Notes: generated by a model from the letters alone, not told the origin. Positions 52,592 through 61,324 are shown, counted from the stretch's first letter. The stretch: DNA of 64,000 nt from Pseudomonas sp. S37 (GCF_016658545.1 NZ_JACVZC010000004.1:103126-167125); one strand, 5' to 3'. Made by a program: numbers and translations.

Positions 52592-53083
52592 ATGGATCCG
52601 ACAGAAACATTGGCAGCGGTTGTTCGCGGCGTGCGAAGAAGCAAAGGGCTGTCTCAGCACGATTTTGCCGGCATTGATCTGTCCTATATGGGAAAGATTG
52701 AGCGCGGAGAGGTGAACATCAGTGTCGATCTGCTGAACCGGCTCGCTCAAGGGCTGGGCTTGGAGCCGGCTACCCTGCTCTTACTGCAAGCATCCCCTGA
52801 CCTGGTACTGATTGATCACGGCCTCGAACGGGTGGTAACCCAGATCATTGAGTTGAAGCACAGCGGAGCCATCGAGCACATCTCTCAGGCTCTGTCCGAA
52901 CGCAATGAGCCAGGTGGACGGCCATTGAGTATGGGTTCGGAGCAGAAAATCAGTGCTGCACTGCAGCTACGCTCTCAAGGTGTGCCAGTGGTAAAAATTG
53001 CCAGGGAGCTTGGGTTGTCCGAGGCGACGGTACGTAGGTACTTGAAGAGAGCGGTTCAGACCCAGGACGACTCGGCCGAGTAA
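52592..53083 (+). CDS. XRE-family regulator with a second, resolvase-like helix-turn-helix
   Basis: This is a 163 aa DNA-binding protein. Residues 8-62 form a Cro/C1-type helix-turn-helix (RRSKGLSQHDFAGIDLSYMGKIERGEVNISVDLLNRLAQGL). Residues ~108-152 (GRPLSMGSEQKISAALQLRSQGVPVVKIARELGLSEATVRRYLK) match the C-terminal helix-turn-helix of serine resolvases/invertases, but no catalytic resolvase domain is present. Two DNA-binding modules joined by a helical linker is unusual. GGGGGA stands just before the ATG. It is convergent with the four-gene recombinase operon and probably regulates the element. Confidence 0.8.
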   Translation: MDPTETLAAVVRGVRRSKGLSQHDFAGIDLSYMGKIERGEVNISVDLLNRLAQGLGLEPATLLLLQASPDLVLIDHGLERVVTQIIELKHSGAIEHISQALSERNEPGGRPLSMGSEQKISAALQLRSQGVPVVKIARELGLSEATVRRYLKRAVQTQDDSAE

Positions 53084-53126
53084 CCTTGCGTATACCCGGC
53101 AGTAACTCAGCAGTTGTATTTCGTAT

Positions 53127-53570
53127 TCAGGGTTTGGGGAAGTTAAGTATGTTACCACCCTGTCCATTGCTATCCTGCTCGCTGCCTTTCTTTTCTAGAT
53201 CTGCAATCTTTTTCTTCAACGTGAATACCTCATACACTAGAGAAATATTCTTCTGAAGAGCTATTTTATAATCACGCTCTAAAGTCTTGTACTTTTCCTT
53301 GAGAGCCTTCTCCGCATCTGTCGTCTTGGATTTCTTTACGTCCTCGACGCTCGAAACGTTAACGACCGCGACATGAGAGCGCTGACGCTCGGCGGCCTCG
53401 TCGATTTTCTTACACAGGTCAGGATGACGTAGTTTCTTGATGGAGCCCCGCTTCCGACCAGCTTCGAGCGCAACTGTGTCGTTGTTGATCAGGGTTCCTT
53501 TGGGCAGGATCTGAGGCTCATCGCGCTCCAGTCGGTCTAGTGCAGCCAGGTAGTCCTCTTCAGCGCTCAT
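53127..53570 (-). CDS. Small coiled-coil protein of the recombinase operon (147 aa)
   Basis: This is the last gene of the recombinase operon, joined by a 4-base ATGA overlap to the gene before it. The N-terminal third contains INNDTVALEAGRKRGSIKKLRHPDLCKKIDEAA, resembling a small DNA-binding helix bundle. Residues ~75-130 are a long charged coiled coil (EKALKEKYKTLERDYKIALQ, then LKKKIADLEKKG). Role and position recall TnpC of Tn554-type elements, a small accessory protein beside two tyrosine recombinases, but sequence relation is not shown. Confidence 0.7.
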   Translation of the reverse strand: MSAEEDYLAALDRLERDEPQILPKGTLINNDTVALEAGRKRGSIKKLRHPDLCKKIDEAAERQRSHVAVVNVSSVEDVKKSKTTDAEKALKEKYKTLERDYKIALQKNISLVYEVFTLKKKIADLEKKGSEQDSNGQGGNILNFPKP

Positions 53571-55561
53571 TTCAGATCCTCGATTTCATGGCCAAAGCCG
53601 GCTCGTTCCACCTGTTGGTAAATAGTGTCGATTTCCTTATTGATCTGCAGGTGGAAGGGACTGGTAGGCGGGAACATGCCACGACTCTTCTGAAGCCTCG
53701 AGATGCCGTACCTGATCTTCCGGATGCTCTTATTACTATCCAACACGGCATACTGGCAGTCCAGGCAAGCGAAAACGCTAATGGTGCCAATCCTGTCGCA
53801 GGCGTTCAGGTTAGTACAGCCACCCAGAGGGCTCTCTTTATAGACCATCTCGCCCTTCTCAAACTTGCGAGCTGTGGTCTCACGGTCAGTCGTGATGATC
53901 AGCGGCTTGCCACGATCTCGAGATACTTGGATTCGATTGCCCTCGCCGCCCCAAAGTCTCCCTGAGGAATTAATAACGTCACTTTCGTAATTTATTAGCC
54001 CAGCCACGCGCCGTTCATATTCAAATTCGCGAGTCATGGCTTGTTGATCCTCAGATGCGAGGAAATTAACAGCAAAAATTTGATCGCTTCGGTAGTACGA
54101 GGTCATGGTCTCTGTCAAGTGCTTGAACTGATTCGCTAATGAGCCTAACGAGACCATCCCAGAGCGAGCGGAGTAGACTGCGAGCGAGCGTCTGAACTGA
54201 TGAGTTGCCAAAGGCCAAGGCTTGCCGACTGCAAAGTCTGGATCAGACCTCCAATCCTTGAATCCATCAAATCGTTCCAACTCTACAATATCTGCTTCTA
54301 TGATGTGCGCGCCTGAGATCCGTGAAATTAAGTTAGTTTGCCTTTCCAACAATACAATTCCTGCAACAGGAGCGGAAGCATATAAAAACGAACAGGAAGT
54401 CTTCTGAACATTGCCCAGCATCGGAAAAAGCGGGTAAGCACTAGGGTTCGAGTTATCCCACCCATGTTTTAGCGCAGCCATCCGGCCGATTGATAGCGAA
54501 GCAGTGATAGCCCGCTCTATAATCGGGCTGCTTAGCCAATACGTAGAGACATGATTCTCGCCAGCGGTTTTTGAGGTAAAACCCTCCAAAACTGTTACTA
54601 CTTCATTACCTACCCGCATTGAGCCCAAGGCATCTGAGGGTAATGTTCTCACTTCGCTAGCACGCATACCTGTAAATAAATGAATCCAGTTTTTTGCAAT
54701 CGCCTGCACGGAATTCAAATATGCACCTAGATTTAGAATGTTAGTCACACTATAGCGGACACACAACTCTTCAATCGAACACTCTCTTATTGCATCAAGC
54801 CATGGCACAGTCCTGCTCTTCCGACCTGCGCCATAGTGCTTATCTACTGACCTCTTAGCAAAAAACTGCTCCAGACCATCTGCATGAGCATTAAAGAACA
54901 GCAGCTCCTCATCAAAGCCTGCAACAATACTCGCATAAATCCTTGAAGGAATTAACTTGGTTTGCTCGATAGACTTACGATATTCCCCATAAGCCCCCGC
55001 CACATTACCCACCGCCTCAACAAACTTATAATCAACCGGCGCCAAAATAAAAAGAGGATGTGACACCCTAATATAATAAAGCTCACTCACCAACCCGGCA
55101 ACTTGAAAAACGGTTGATTTCTTGGCACTCGACAGACTGCTTAGTAACATCATCTGGTAGACGGGATTGGTTAAAACCTCTTCAATACTGAATGAGTTTT
55201 TTTCGGCAAATTTTGCCAACAGACGGAGACCGGAAATCCCAATTGAGGATACCTTTCTTGGGCTAGAGTGGAAATGCAAACGTACCATCTGAATTGACTG
55301 CATTTCAGAAATTATCAGTTCAGTTCTCAGCCTTCCTGGCGTGTTACTCCAATTACTAAAATTCCAGGTAGTTACTGAGTTAGCGCAGTAAGGCTTCATA
55401 TTCCATATACAATCTCGCACCCTAGACAATACCGTTCCATCAGGTGCCCGAGACACAACAAGCTCATCATCTCTCAATAAACACCCAATGATACTTTTCG
55501 GCAGATCAGGCATGGAGTTTTCAGGCACTCCTGCCCCAGCAAGATAGTTACGCACACTCAT
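53567..55561 (-). CDS. Tyrosine recombinase-like protein, third of the operon (664 aa)
   Basis: This is a large site-specific recombinase. The catalytic domain shows box I Arg300 (LFTGMRASEVRTLPSD), a Lys in FTSKTAGEN (about 331), His454-x-x-Arg457 (THQFRRSLAVYSARSG), His481 (QFKHLTETM) and the likely nucleophile Tyr489 or Tyr490 (TSYYRS). After the catalytic domain come four Cys (580, 586, 597, 600; ending ACLDC) suggesting a zinc-binding tail. The N-terminal ~280 residues are unlike standard phage integrases. It overlaps both neighbours by 4 bases. Codon use is AT-richer than the core genes. Confidence 0.85.
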   Translation of the reverse strand: MSVRNYLAGAGVPENSMPDLPKSIIGCLLRDDELVVSRAPDGTVLSRVRDCIWNMKPYCANSVTTWNFSNWSNTPGRLRTELIISEMQSIQMVRLHFHSSPRKVSSIGISGLRLLAKFAEKNSFSIEEVLTNPVYQMMLLSSLSSAKKSTVFQVAGLVSELYYIRVSHPLFILAPVDYKFVEAVGNVAGAYGEYRKSIEQTKLIPSRIYASIVAGFDEELLFFNAHADGLEQFFAKRSVDKHYGAGRKSRTVPWLDAIRECSIEELCVRYSVTNILNLGAYLNSVQAIAKNWIHLFTGMRASEVRTLPSDALGSMRVGNEVVTVLEGFTSKTAGENHVSTYWLSSPIIERAITASLSIGRMAALKHGWDNSNPSAYPLFPMLGNVQKTSCSFLYASAPVAGIVLLERQTNLISRISGAHIIEADIVELERFDGFKDWRSDPDFAVGKPWPLATHQFRRSLAVYSARSGMVSLGSLANQFKHLTETMTSYYRSDQIFAVNFLASEDQQAMTREFEYERRVAGLINYESDVINSSGRLWGGEGNRIQVSRDRGKPLIITTDRETTARKFEKGEMVYKESPLGGCTNLNACDRIGTISVFACLDCQYAVLDSNKSIRKIRYGISRLQKSRGMFPPTSPFHLQINKEIDTIYQQVERAGFGHEIEDLK

Positions 55562-57507
55562 GAGACCAACCCTATCGAAACAAAGGTGTTATAGTGAATC
55601 TCCCAAAAACTATCTAGCACTCCACCTTCTACTTGGGCACGAATTGAAGCAACCAAGTTCGGCTGAACATTAGCGACCTGCTCGACTTCCGCTAACACCT
55701 CATCAATCCTATGTAGCATGGGTGAAATTTTATCAAGATATCGTTCATTGGCCATCGCCCCCTTCGACACTCGCAAAAGATGCTGCAAGGAGAGCAAGCG
55801 CCTGATATCTTGCTCATCTGCATGGACTCCATAAAAACTACAGAAGAGGCATGTGGCAGGCTCGCCACAGGAGGGCTCGGGTGCTAACGATGTAAACCCG
55901 TCAGCGAGTGTAGGAGCCGAATCCTTGGAATTATCACAGTAGCCCGTTGGGATGTTTGATACTCGCTCGGCACTCTGAATCTTGACAGGAATTTGGTCTA
56001 ATGACCTAGTACGGCTGATGGCCTGATTGTAAACAGAGTCAAAAAAATTTGTGAGTTCATTTGCAGTATCATCTACTGAAGGACGAGCATAGTGTTGACG
56101 TACTGTAGCTTCTGAATTACCAAGCTTTTCTGCAGCAAGCACGGTGTCGCCGCCGCTCAATTTGACGTATTCAGATCCAACCCCTTTGCGCCACTGCGTC
56201 GGCGTTACCCACACCGTATTTGGCAAAGCAACACTAAACATTCGCTTAAGCTCTTTAAGACTCCATCTTTCCAGGCGCGAAAGCGAGCCTCCTTCTGTTT
56301 GATACGGGAATAACAAGGAACTTTCACGCCCATTCAACAACCACGAACGTAAATCCCTGATTTTTTTATAAACAGGAAGGTAATCCGCTCCGAACTCTGG
56401 GTATACTTCCTTCCCTTCCGCTCGCCCTTTCGCACCAGAAAACCTTTTACCTTGAGTGCTTGGTTCCAACTGCTCAGTAACTAAAACCAATTCCTGAGCC
56501 ACACTCAAATTCGTACTCGTTGCAGAAATAAACGTTATAAGACCAGCACTGATTGCCCGATTGGCTAGCCAAATTGCAGCTGGACACCTTGGGTTCTTTA
56601 TTATTCGGCGCACTGAGTTTCGGCAGTTACTATGAGCAGACCGAAGAATTTTTCGACGCTGCCCTTCAACATCCAACCCCAAAGACTCAATCACAGAAAC
56701 AAACTTAGGGAATTCCCTGAAGGCCTTCAAATAGTAAGCGAACGACTCAGAATCTTCCTTTTTTACCCCTATCTGCTGAGGAAGATAATAATAAAAATCT
56801 TCGTCATTTGGCGAGGTGAATTTTATGGGCAGACTGCCGCCCTCAACTACGATCCGATGCACCTCATCAATGAAATTCACAAGAGCAGAGAAAGTCCTTG
56901 AACGCTCTTCTTGAGAACTGAGATTACTGAGCCGATCAATTTTCCCGCGATTCCTAGGAATTACAAATGTGAAGCTCCTTACCTTACGTACAGGAATGCC
57001 CAGCACTAACGAGACTAGAATAGCTGCCGAGTTTTGGTATCCACTAGCAGTAGTTTTGTTAAGGCCGCCGCTTCCGACACTCGCCAGATCGGACATGTGA
57101 TTCAAATATCTAGAGTAGTCACAATAGGCCGCCTTCATCGACTCAGGATCATTGAAGCGGTAGAAAATGTCCTGGCAATCAATCCAGTCATAGAATTTCT
57201 TGAAATCGCCATATCTGGTTTCAACCGACCGTGAACCTGCACTTCGCAAGAAGTCTATAGTCCGCTTAACTACTGGAATCCTCTCGACATCCAGTGTTTC
57301 GAGGTCTACAGCAGTACCCACGCCTTTTTTACCTGCTACTTTGTTCCTCGAGCGGTAACAAAAACTTCCCAGATCTGCGGTTTTACGGCTAGGACTATTT
57401 ACAGACTGCCTGTAAATAAATACGACCAATTCGGGATGCAGCACTTCAGTACCAATATCATCATACTCAAGGTGAACAACCGGCCGATTAACAAACTTAT
57501 CACTCAT
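55558..57507 (-). CDS. Degenerate tyrosine recombinase-like protein, second of the operon (649 aa)
   Basis: The C-terminal half is integrase-like (TPTQWRKGVGSEYVKLSG, then LAAEKLGNSEATVRQHYARPS), keeping Arg440 and Tyr473. The box I Arg position reads as Asn (STNLSVAQEL, about 333), the HxxR His is Thr437, and the second His is Asn464. Catalysis of strand cleavage by this subunit is therefore doubtful. A Cys cluster (547, 553, 556: SCGEPATCLFCSF) follows, as in the third protein. It may be a structural or targeting partner of the other two recombinases. ATGA overlaps occur at both ends. Confidence 0.8.
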   Translation of the reverse strand: MSDKFVNRPVVHLEYDDIGTEVLHPELVVFIYRQSVNSPSRKTADLGSFCYRSRNKVAGKKGVGTAVDLETLDVERIPVVKRTIDFLRSAGSRSVETRYGDFKKFYDWIDCQDIFYRFNDPESMKAAYCDYSRYLNHMSDLASVGSGGLNKTTASGYQNSAAILVSLVLGIPVRKVRSFTFVIPRNRGKIDRLSNLSSQEERSRTFSALVNFIDEVHRIVVEGGSLPIKFTSPNDEDFYYYLPQQIGVKKEDSESFAYYLKAFREFPKFVSVIESLGLDVEGQRRKILRSAHSNCRNSVRRIIKNPRCPAAIWLANRAISAGLITFISATSTNLSVAQELVLVTEQLEPSTQGKRFSGAKGRAEGKEVYPEFGADYLPVYKKIRDLRSWLLNGRESSLLFPYQTEGGSLSRLERWSLKELKRMFSVALPNTVWVTPTQWRKGVGSEYVKLSGGDTVLAAEKLGNSEATVRQHYARPSVDDTANELTNFFDSVYNQAISRTRSLDQIPVKIQSAERVSNIPTGYCDNSKDSAPTLADGFTSLAPEPSCGEPATCLFCSFYGVHADEQDIRRLLSLQHLLRVSKGAMANERYLDKISPMLHRIDEVLAEVEQVANVQPNLVASIRAQVEGGVLDSFWEIHYNTFVSIGLVS

Positions 57508-58952
57508 GAGTGATCGCCGACAGATTTTTGAGCTGAATTCACATATTTAAATAGCCCGTGCTCATACCGACTTTGCACATCAATCTTTCTCGCCAAATCC
57601 GCCTTGTAGTTGAGATACTGCAATGTTATCTCTTTACTACTGTGCCCCATGCGCTGCTGGACATAATCAAGGGCACCTGTAGTACCACGCACAGGAATTT
57701 CTTCTTCTAAAAGATTCATCCCGAACGACGCCCGCAAATCATGAAAACGAAACCTTTGATAATTTTCGTCACGCTCTCTGATCCTAGGCAACAATGTATC
57801 GGAAATGTATTGCCTAATATTCGCGCCTTCACGTATAGAGTTGAAAGCGCGGTCATAACTACTCGCACGCTGATGGACATTAGGATTTGCACGACCTAAT
57901 ATCTCACGTTTACTTGTATAAAACTCACAGCCTGTATTTGCGAGAAACAGGTAATTTTCATCAGTTTCTCCGTAGAATGACTTCCCGCGCCGCCTTTGCG
58001 ATTCATTACTACGGCTATACACTTTTAAGTCGTGAACTAACCACCCAGGTATGAGCAAGGTCATATTCGTGCCAGACTTCGTGTCCACCCCAGTACCAGC
58101 ACCTATTGGCAAGCGAAGATCACCGTTGCCATCCAAATCCTTCCAGATATGCCTCACTTGAATAGTACATATCGTCTGCATTCTTGCGCCGGTAAACAAA
58201 GCCAAATAAAAAATCAGCTGGTACTCGCGCGAAGATTTCAACAGCTCTTTAAGCAGAGTCTCCTGCTGCTGGATTGTCAGCGGCCTAAGCAAACCGCCAT
58301 CATTAATATAGCCGGCTGGCGTCTTGGCCCTAGGAGCCCTAATAGCCAGATTATGAGACTCGACTTTGAGCAACCTGGTCAGGCCGAAATTAGTCTCAAT
58401 CGACAGATATAGCTGTACAGCCTCATACGGCTGATGAACAAAGCACTCCTTAGCAACCAGGCCGCTATCCATTATTCCTTTATAGAACCGCACCACGGCA
58501 TTCATCCGTGCACTGCCTGTCTTTCGCTTTAACTCACCCGAAAAAATCTGATCTATTAAACGCTGACGATACCGATAAGTAACTTTCAGCAGATCATTTT
58601 CTGGAAAATAGAGGTAGCTTAGACCTTCATCCTCCAAGAACCTTAAATAATCTAGAAGATGATCAGCAGTACCCCGAAAGCTTCGAGACTCATATGAACT
58701 TGTTTTTAATAAAGTCGTGACAAGGAAAGCATTTGCAATATCCCAAGGCTCGCCATTGCCTTGAATAATCACAGGAAAGTTCGGGAAATACCCTGATGGA
58801 CTTTCGAGAAACTCGTGCGGGATTGGAGCTTCCGAATCATTTGAAACAGCAAAAGAGACGCTGAGTAGTCGAAACTCTGGTATCAGCAGGCGATGTGCGC
58901 TCGAGTCATAACGATCATCACGCGTACCTGACCCCCTTATACCCACCACCAT
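57504..58952 (-). CDS. Tyrosine recombinase/integrase, first of the operon (about 482 aa)
   Basis: This is a canonical tyrosine recombinase. Counting from a GTG at 58961, the residues are Arg260 ([14 protein letters not shown]), a Lys near 295 (DTKSG), His407-x-x-Arg410 ([15 protein letters not shown]), His440 ([11 protein letters not shown]) and nucleophile Tyr449 (TLQYLNYK). An N-terminal SAM-like domain ([20 protein letters not shown]) precedes it. The ATG at 58952 and the GTG at 58961 are both possible; neither has a strong ribosome site. The truncated DUF808 frame on the same strand ends inside this gene, so read-through and coupled translation from the host gene are possible. Confidence 0.88.
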   Translation of the reverse strand: MVVGIRGSGTRDDRYDSSAHRLLIPEFRLLSVSFAVSNDSEAPIPHEFLESPSGYFPNFPVIIQGNGEPWDIANAFLVTTLLKTSSYESRSFRGTADHLLDYLRFLEDEGLSYLYFPENDLLKVTYRYRQRLIDQIFSGELKRKTGSARMNAVVRFYKGIMDSGLVAKECFVHQPYEAVQLYLSIETNFGLTRLLKVESHNLAIRAPRAKTPAGYINDGGLLRPLTIQQQETLLKELLKSSREYQLIFYLALFTGARMQTICTIQVRHIWKDLDGNGDLRLPIGAGTGVDTKSGTNMTLLIPGWLVHDLKVYSRSNESQRRRGKSFYGETDENYLFLANTGCEFYTSKREILGRANPNVHQRASSYDRAFNSIREGANIRQYISDTLLPRIRERDENYQRFRFHDLRASFGMNLLEEEIPVRGTTGALDYVQQRMGHSSKEITLQYLNYKADLARKIDVQSRYEHGLFKYVNSAQKSVGDHS

Positions 58953-59760
58953 TCGACCCACTCACTGAATGTCCATTTGTCCACATGCTAGCACATGCTG
59001 ATTTTGACGTCCATGCACCTACCTTTGGATTACCCACCAGGAACATCGCCACCGTACCGATCACCGACAGGCTCTTCATCATGTACGGCGCAGCCCGCAG
59101 AATGCCGTTGCCAAGCACCTGGGCCAGGCGCGATGCCTTCTTGCTCATCCACAGCCCCAGGTCATCCAGCTTGACGATACCGCCCACCAGCCCGTAAACG
59201 CCGATGGTCATGACAATGGCAATGCCCGACAGCACGATGATCTGCTGCGGCAACGGCGCATCCGCCACAGTCCCCAGGGTAATGGCGATGATTTCCGCCG
59301 AAAGGATGAAGTCGGTGCGCACCGCGCCCTTGATCTTGGTTTTCTCGAACGCCACCAGGTCGACATTGGCATCCGCCACGGCTTCCTTGCGCGCTTCGTG
59401 CGCGGCGGCGTCCTCATCCTTGCTGTGCAAGAACTTGTGCGCCAGCTTTTCGAAACCCTCGAAGCACAGGTAGGCACCGCCCAGCATCAGCAGCGGCGTC
59501 ACCGCCCACGGGATGAACGCACTGATCAGCAGCGCCGCCGGCACCAGGATGGCCTTGTTCAGCATCGAGCCTTTGGCCACCGCCCACACCACCGGCAGCT
59601 CGCGATCGGCACGCACGCCGGTCACCTGCTGGGCATTCAGCGCAAGGTCGTCGCCGAGCACGCCTGCGGTCTTTTTTGCCGCGACCTTGGTCATCAGCGA
59701 AACGTCATCCAGCAGCGTGGCGATGTCGTCGATCAGTACCAGTAGACTGCTTCCTGCCAT
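58918..59760 (-). pseudogene. DUF808 (YedI-like) membrane protein gene, 3' end replaced by the island
   Basis: The first ~244 residues ([33 protein letters not shown], membrane helices, then [15 protein letters not shown]) match the DUF808/YedI inner-membrane family of unknown function. From family memory the C-terminus should continue with a Gly-rich GGGIL-type helix. Instead, after MFLVG the frame enters element DNA and adds about 36 unrelated residues before a stop. Full family length is about 300 aa, so roughly 50-60 residues including the last membrane helix are lost. Confidence 0.8.
58971..59017. repeat. Short repeats next to the island end
   Basis: GTCCA occurs three times (58971, 58979, 59009), CACATGCT twice (58982 and 58992), and the palindrome TGCTAGCA lies at 58986-58993. 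All are within 50 bases of the integration junction and just upstream of the integrase gene, a plausible recombinase-binding region. Confidence 0.5.
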
Positions 59761-59892
59761 GTTTTGATGTTTCCAGATGTGTGAATGAGCCCGAGTCTAG
59801 CCCAAAGCCGCTGCCTTGAGCGCCCGTCGAGCGCGGTGCTACCATGCCCGATCCCTCTTAGAGGTGGCCAGACACGAGGAAGATCCCTGACC

Positions 59893-60504
59893 ATGAGCAC
59901 CATTCGCGAGCGCAACAAGGAACTGATCCTGCGCGCGGCAAGCGAGGAATTCGCCGACAAGGGCTTCGCCGCCACCAAGACCAGCGATATCGCGGCCAAG
60001 GCCGGCCTGCCCAAGCCGAACGTGTATTACTATTTCAAGTCCAAGGACAACCTCTACCGCGAGGTCCTGGAAAGCATCATCGCGCCGATCATGCAGGCCT
60101 CCACGCCGTTCAATGCCGACGGCGACCCGAAAGAAGTGCTGAGTGCCTACATTCGCTCGAAGATCCGCATTTCGCGCGACCTGCCGCATGCGTCCAAGGT
60201 GTTTGCCAGCGAGATCATGCACGGCGCCCCGCACCTGTCGCCGAACCAGGTGGAGCAGTTGAACGAACAGGCACGGCACAACATCGAGTGCATCCAGCGC
60301 TGGATCGACCGCGGGCAGATCGCCCATGTGGATGCGCATCACCTGATGTTCAGCATCTGGGCGGCGACACAGACTTATGCCGATTTCGACTGGCAGATTT
60401 CTGCGGTGACGGGTAAGGCAAAGCTGGCGGATAGTGATTATGACGCCGCGGCTGAGACCATCATCCGCATGGTGCTCAAGGGCTGTGAGCCAGAGGTAGC
60501 CTGA
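59893..60504 (+). CDS. TetR-family transcriptional regulator (RutR-like)
   Basis: This is a 203 aa regulator. The N-terminal helix-turn-helix is ILRAASEEFADKGFAATKTSDIAAKAGLPKPNVYYYFKSKDNLY; the RutR-like C-terminal domain includes ASKVFASEIMHGAPHLS and an FDWQISAVTGK segment. The ATG at 59893 has GAGGA upstream and begins the conserved domain; an in-frame start further left adds unlike residues. It is divergent from the DUF808 gene and close to the glyoxylate module, with a role in pyrimidine/purine or glyoxylate catabolism possible. Confidence 0.85.
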   Translation: MSTIRERNKELILRAASEEFADKGFAATKTSDIAAKAGLPKPNVYYYFKSKDNLYREVLESIIAPIMQASTPFNADGDPKEVLSAYIRSKIRISRDLPHASKVFASEIMHGAPHLSPNQVEQLNEQARHNIECIQRWIDRGQIAHVDAHHLMFSIWAATQTYADFDWQISAVTGKAKLADSDYDAAAETIIRMVLKGCEPEVA

Positions 60505-60521
60505 ACATCGGTGGGGGCTTT

Positions 60522-60602
60522 TTCGCGGGTGAACCCGCTCCCACAGGATTACCACAGGCCTGGAGGCTGTGGAGTTCCTGTGGGAGCGGGTTCACCCGCG
60601 AA
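60522..60602. repeat. REP-type inverted repeat
   Basis: A perfect 27-base inverted repeat (60522-60548 and 60576-60602) contains the P. putida-type REP core GGGTGAACCCGCTCCCACAGG. A further small hairpin (CCACAG...CTGTGG) lies in the centre. It separates two convergent genes. Confidence 0.88.
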
Positions 60603-60626
60603 TAGGCCAGAACAGGCAATGAAGAT

Positions 60627-61067
60627 TTAGGCTGCTACCCCGGCATCCGCCCGCAACCCCACCTCCTCGATCGCACTGATCGCGCACTGCTCGTCGATAT
60701 CCGACGTATCGCCGCTGATCCCGACAGCACCCAGCACCTTGCCGTCCTGATCACGAATCAGCACCCCACCCGGTGCCGGCACCACCGGCCGTTCCCCCAT
60801 CCCGTTCAACGCAGCAAAAAACGCCGGCCGCTGCTGCGCATCCAGCGCCAGCAGGCGCGAGCCCTTGCCCAGGGCAATCGCACCCCAGGCTTTGCCCGTG
60901 GCCACTTCAGGGCGAATCAGGCTGGCGCCATCCTCACGCTGCAGTGCCAACAGGTGCCCGCCGGCATCCAGCACCGCCACGGTCAGCGGCGCGGCGTTGA
61001 TCTTGCGGCCCGCCGCCAACGCTGCATTTACCAGGCTGACAGCGACTTTCAGGTTCAAAACGTTCAT
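60627..61067 (-). CDS. GlcG/HbpS-family protein
   Basis: This is a 146 aa protein of the GlcG/HbpS fold. NLKVAVSLVNAALAAGRK, TVAVLDAGGHLLALQREDGASL, RPAFFAALNGMGERPVVPAPGGVLIRD and GAVGISGDTSDIDEQCA are the family blocks. Such proteins are often next to glycolate or glyoxylate genes; a role in cofactor or aldehyde binding has been suggested for relatives. The ATG at 61067 has AGAGGA upstream; a longer frame to 61190 is rejected. It is divergent from gcl, with the palindrome TTGTATACAA on each side of the shared region. Confidence 0.85.
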   Translation of the reverse strand: MNVLNLKVAVSLVNAALAAGRKINAAPLTVAVLDAGGHLLALQREDGASLIRPEVATGKAWGAIALGKGSRLLALDAQQRPAFFAALNGMGERPVVPAPGGVLIRDQDGKVLGAVGISGDTSDIDEQCAISAIEEVGLRADAGVAA

Positions 61068-61149
61068 GGAAAGGTCCTCTTCTTGTTGTGAGAAGCCCTG
61101 AGGGCAGTTGAAAACCGATACAACAAATAGAACACAACGAAAGGTATTT

Positions 61150-61299
61150 TTGTATACAATATTTTGAAACGATCGTATGCGATGGCGCAAACCCCCGTTT
61201 TCACGGGTGCTCTGACGAAACCCTCTTCAGCCGATGAAAACCCATTGACCTGAGCCGCCAGCCGTGAATACACTCTGTCGCAAAGCAAGTTGTATACAA
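61150..61299. promoter_or_regulatory. Twin TTGTATACAA palindromes in the divergent gcl promoter region
   Basis: The perfect 10-base palindrome TTGTATACAA occurs at 61150-61159 and again at 61290-61299, 140 bases apart, one close to each divergent gene. The form resembles operators of GntR-family repressors. Its regulator is not evident in the window. Confidence 0.65.
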
Positions 61300-61324
61300 T
61301 TACAAAATCGATGAGGCACAACCC

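Larger units (their letters stand above)
53127..59029 (-). mobile_element. Recombination module and right end of an integrated island
   Basis: Four overlapping genes for three tyrosine-recombinase-like proteins and a coiled-coil protein end at the point where the DUF808 gene is broken. Sequence to the right reads as core Pseudomonas genome; sequence to the left is mosaic cargo. The left end is not in the window, so the island would exceed 59 kb if it is one unit. The set recalls Tn554 (TnpA, TnpB, TnpC), recombinase-in-trio elements and gamma-mobile-trio islands, but the protein sizes here fit none of these as I remember them. Confidence 0.75.

Noticed and set aside
53127..58961. Naming the recombinase set as GMT (GmtY/GmtZ/GmtX), Tn554 or RIT
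   Set aside because: The sizes and number of proteins do not match my memory of any of these. Only general resemblance can be stated without a search.
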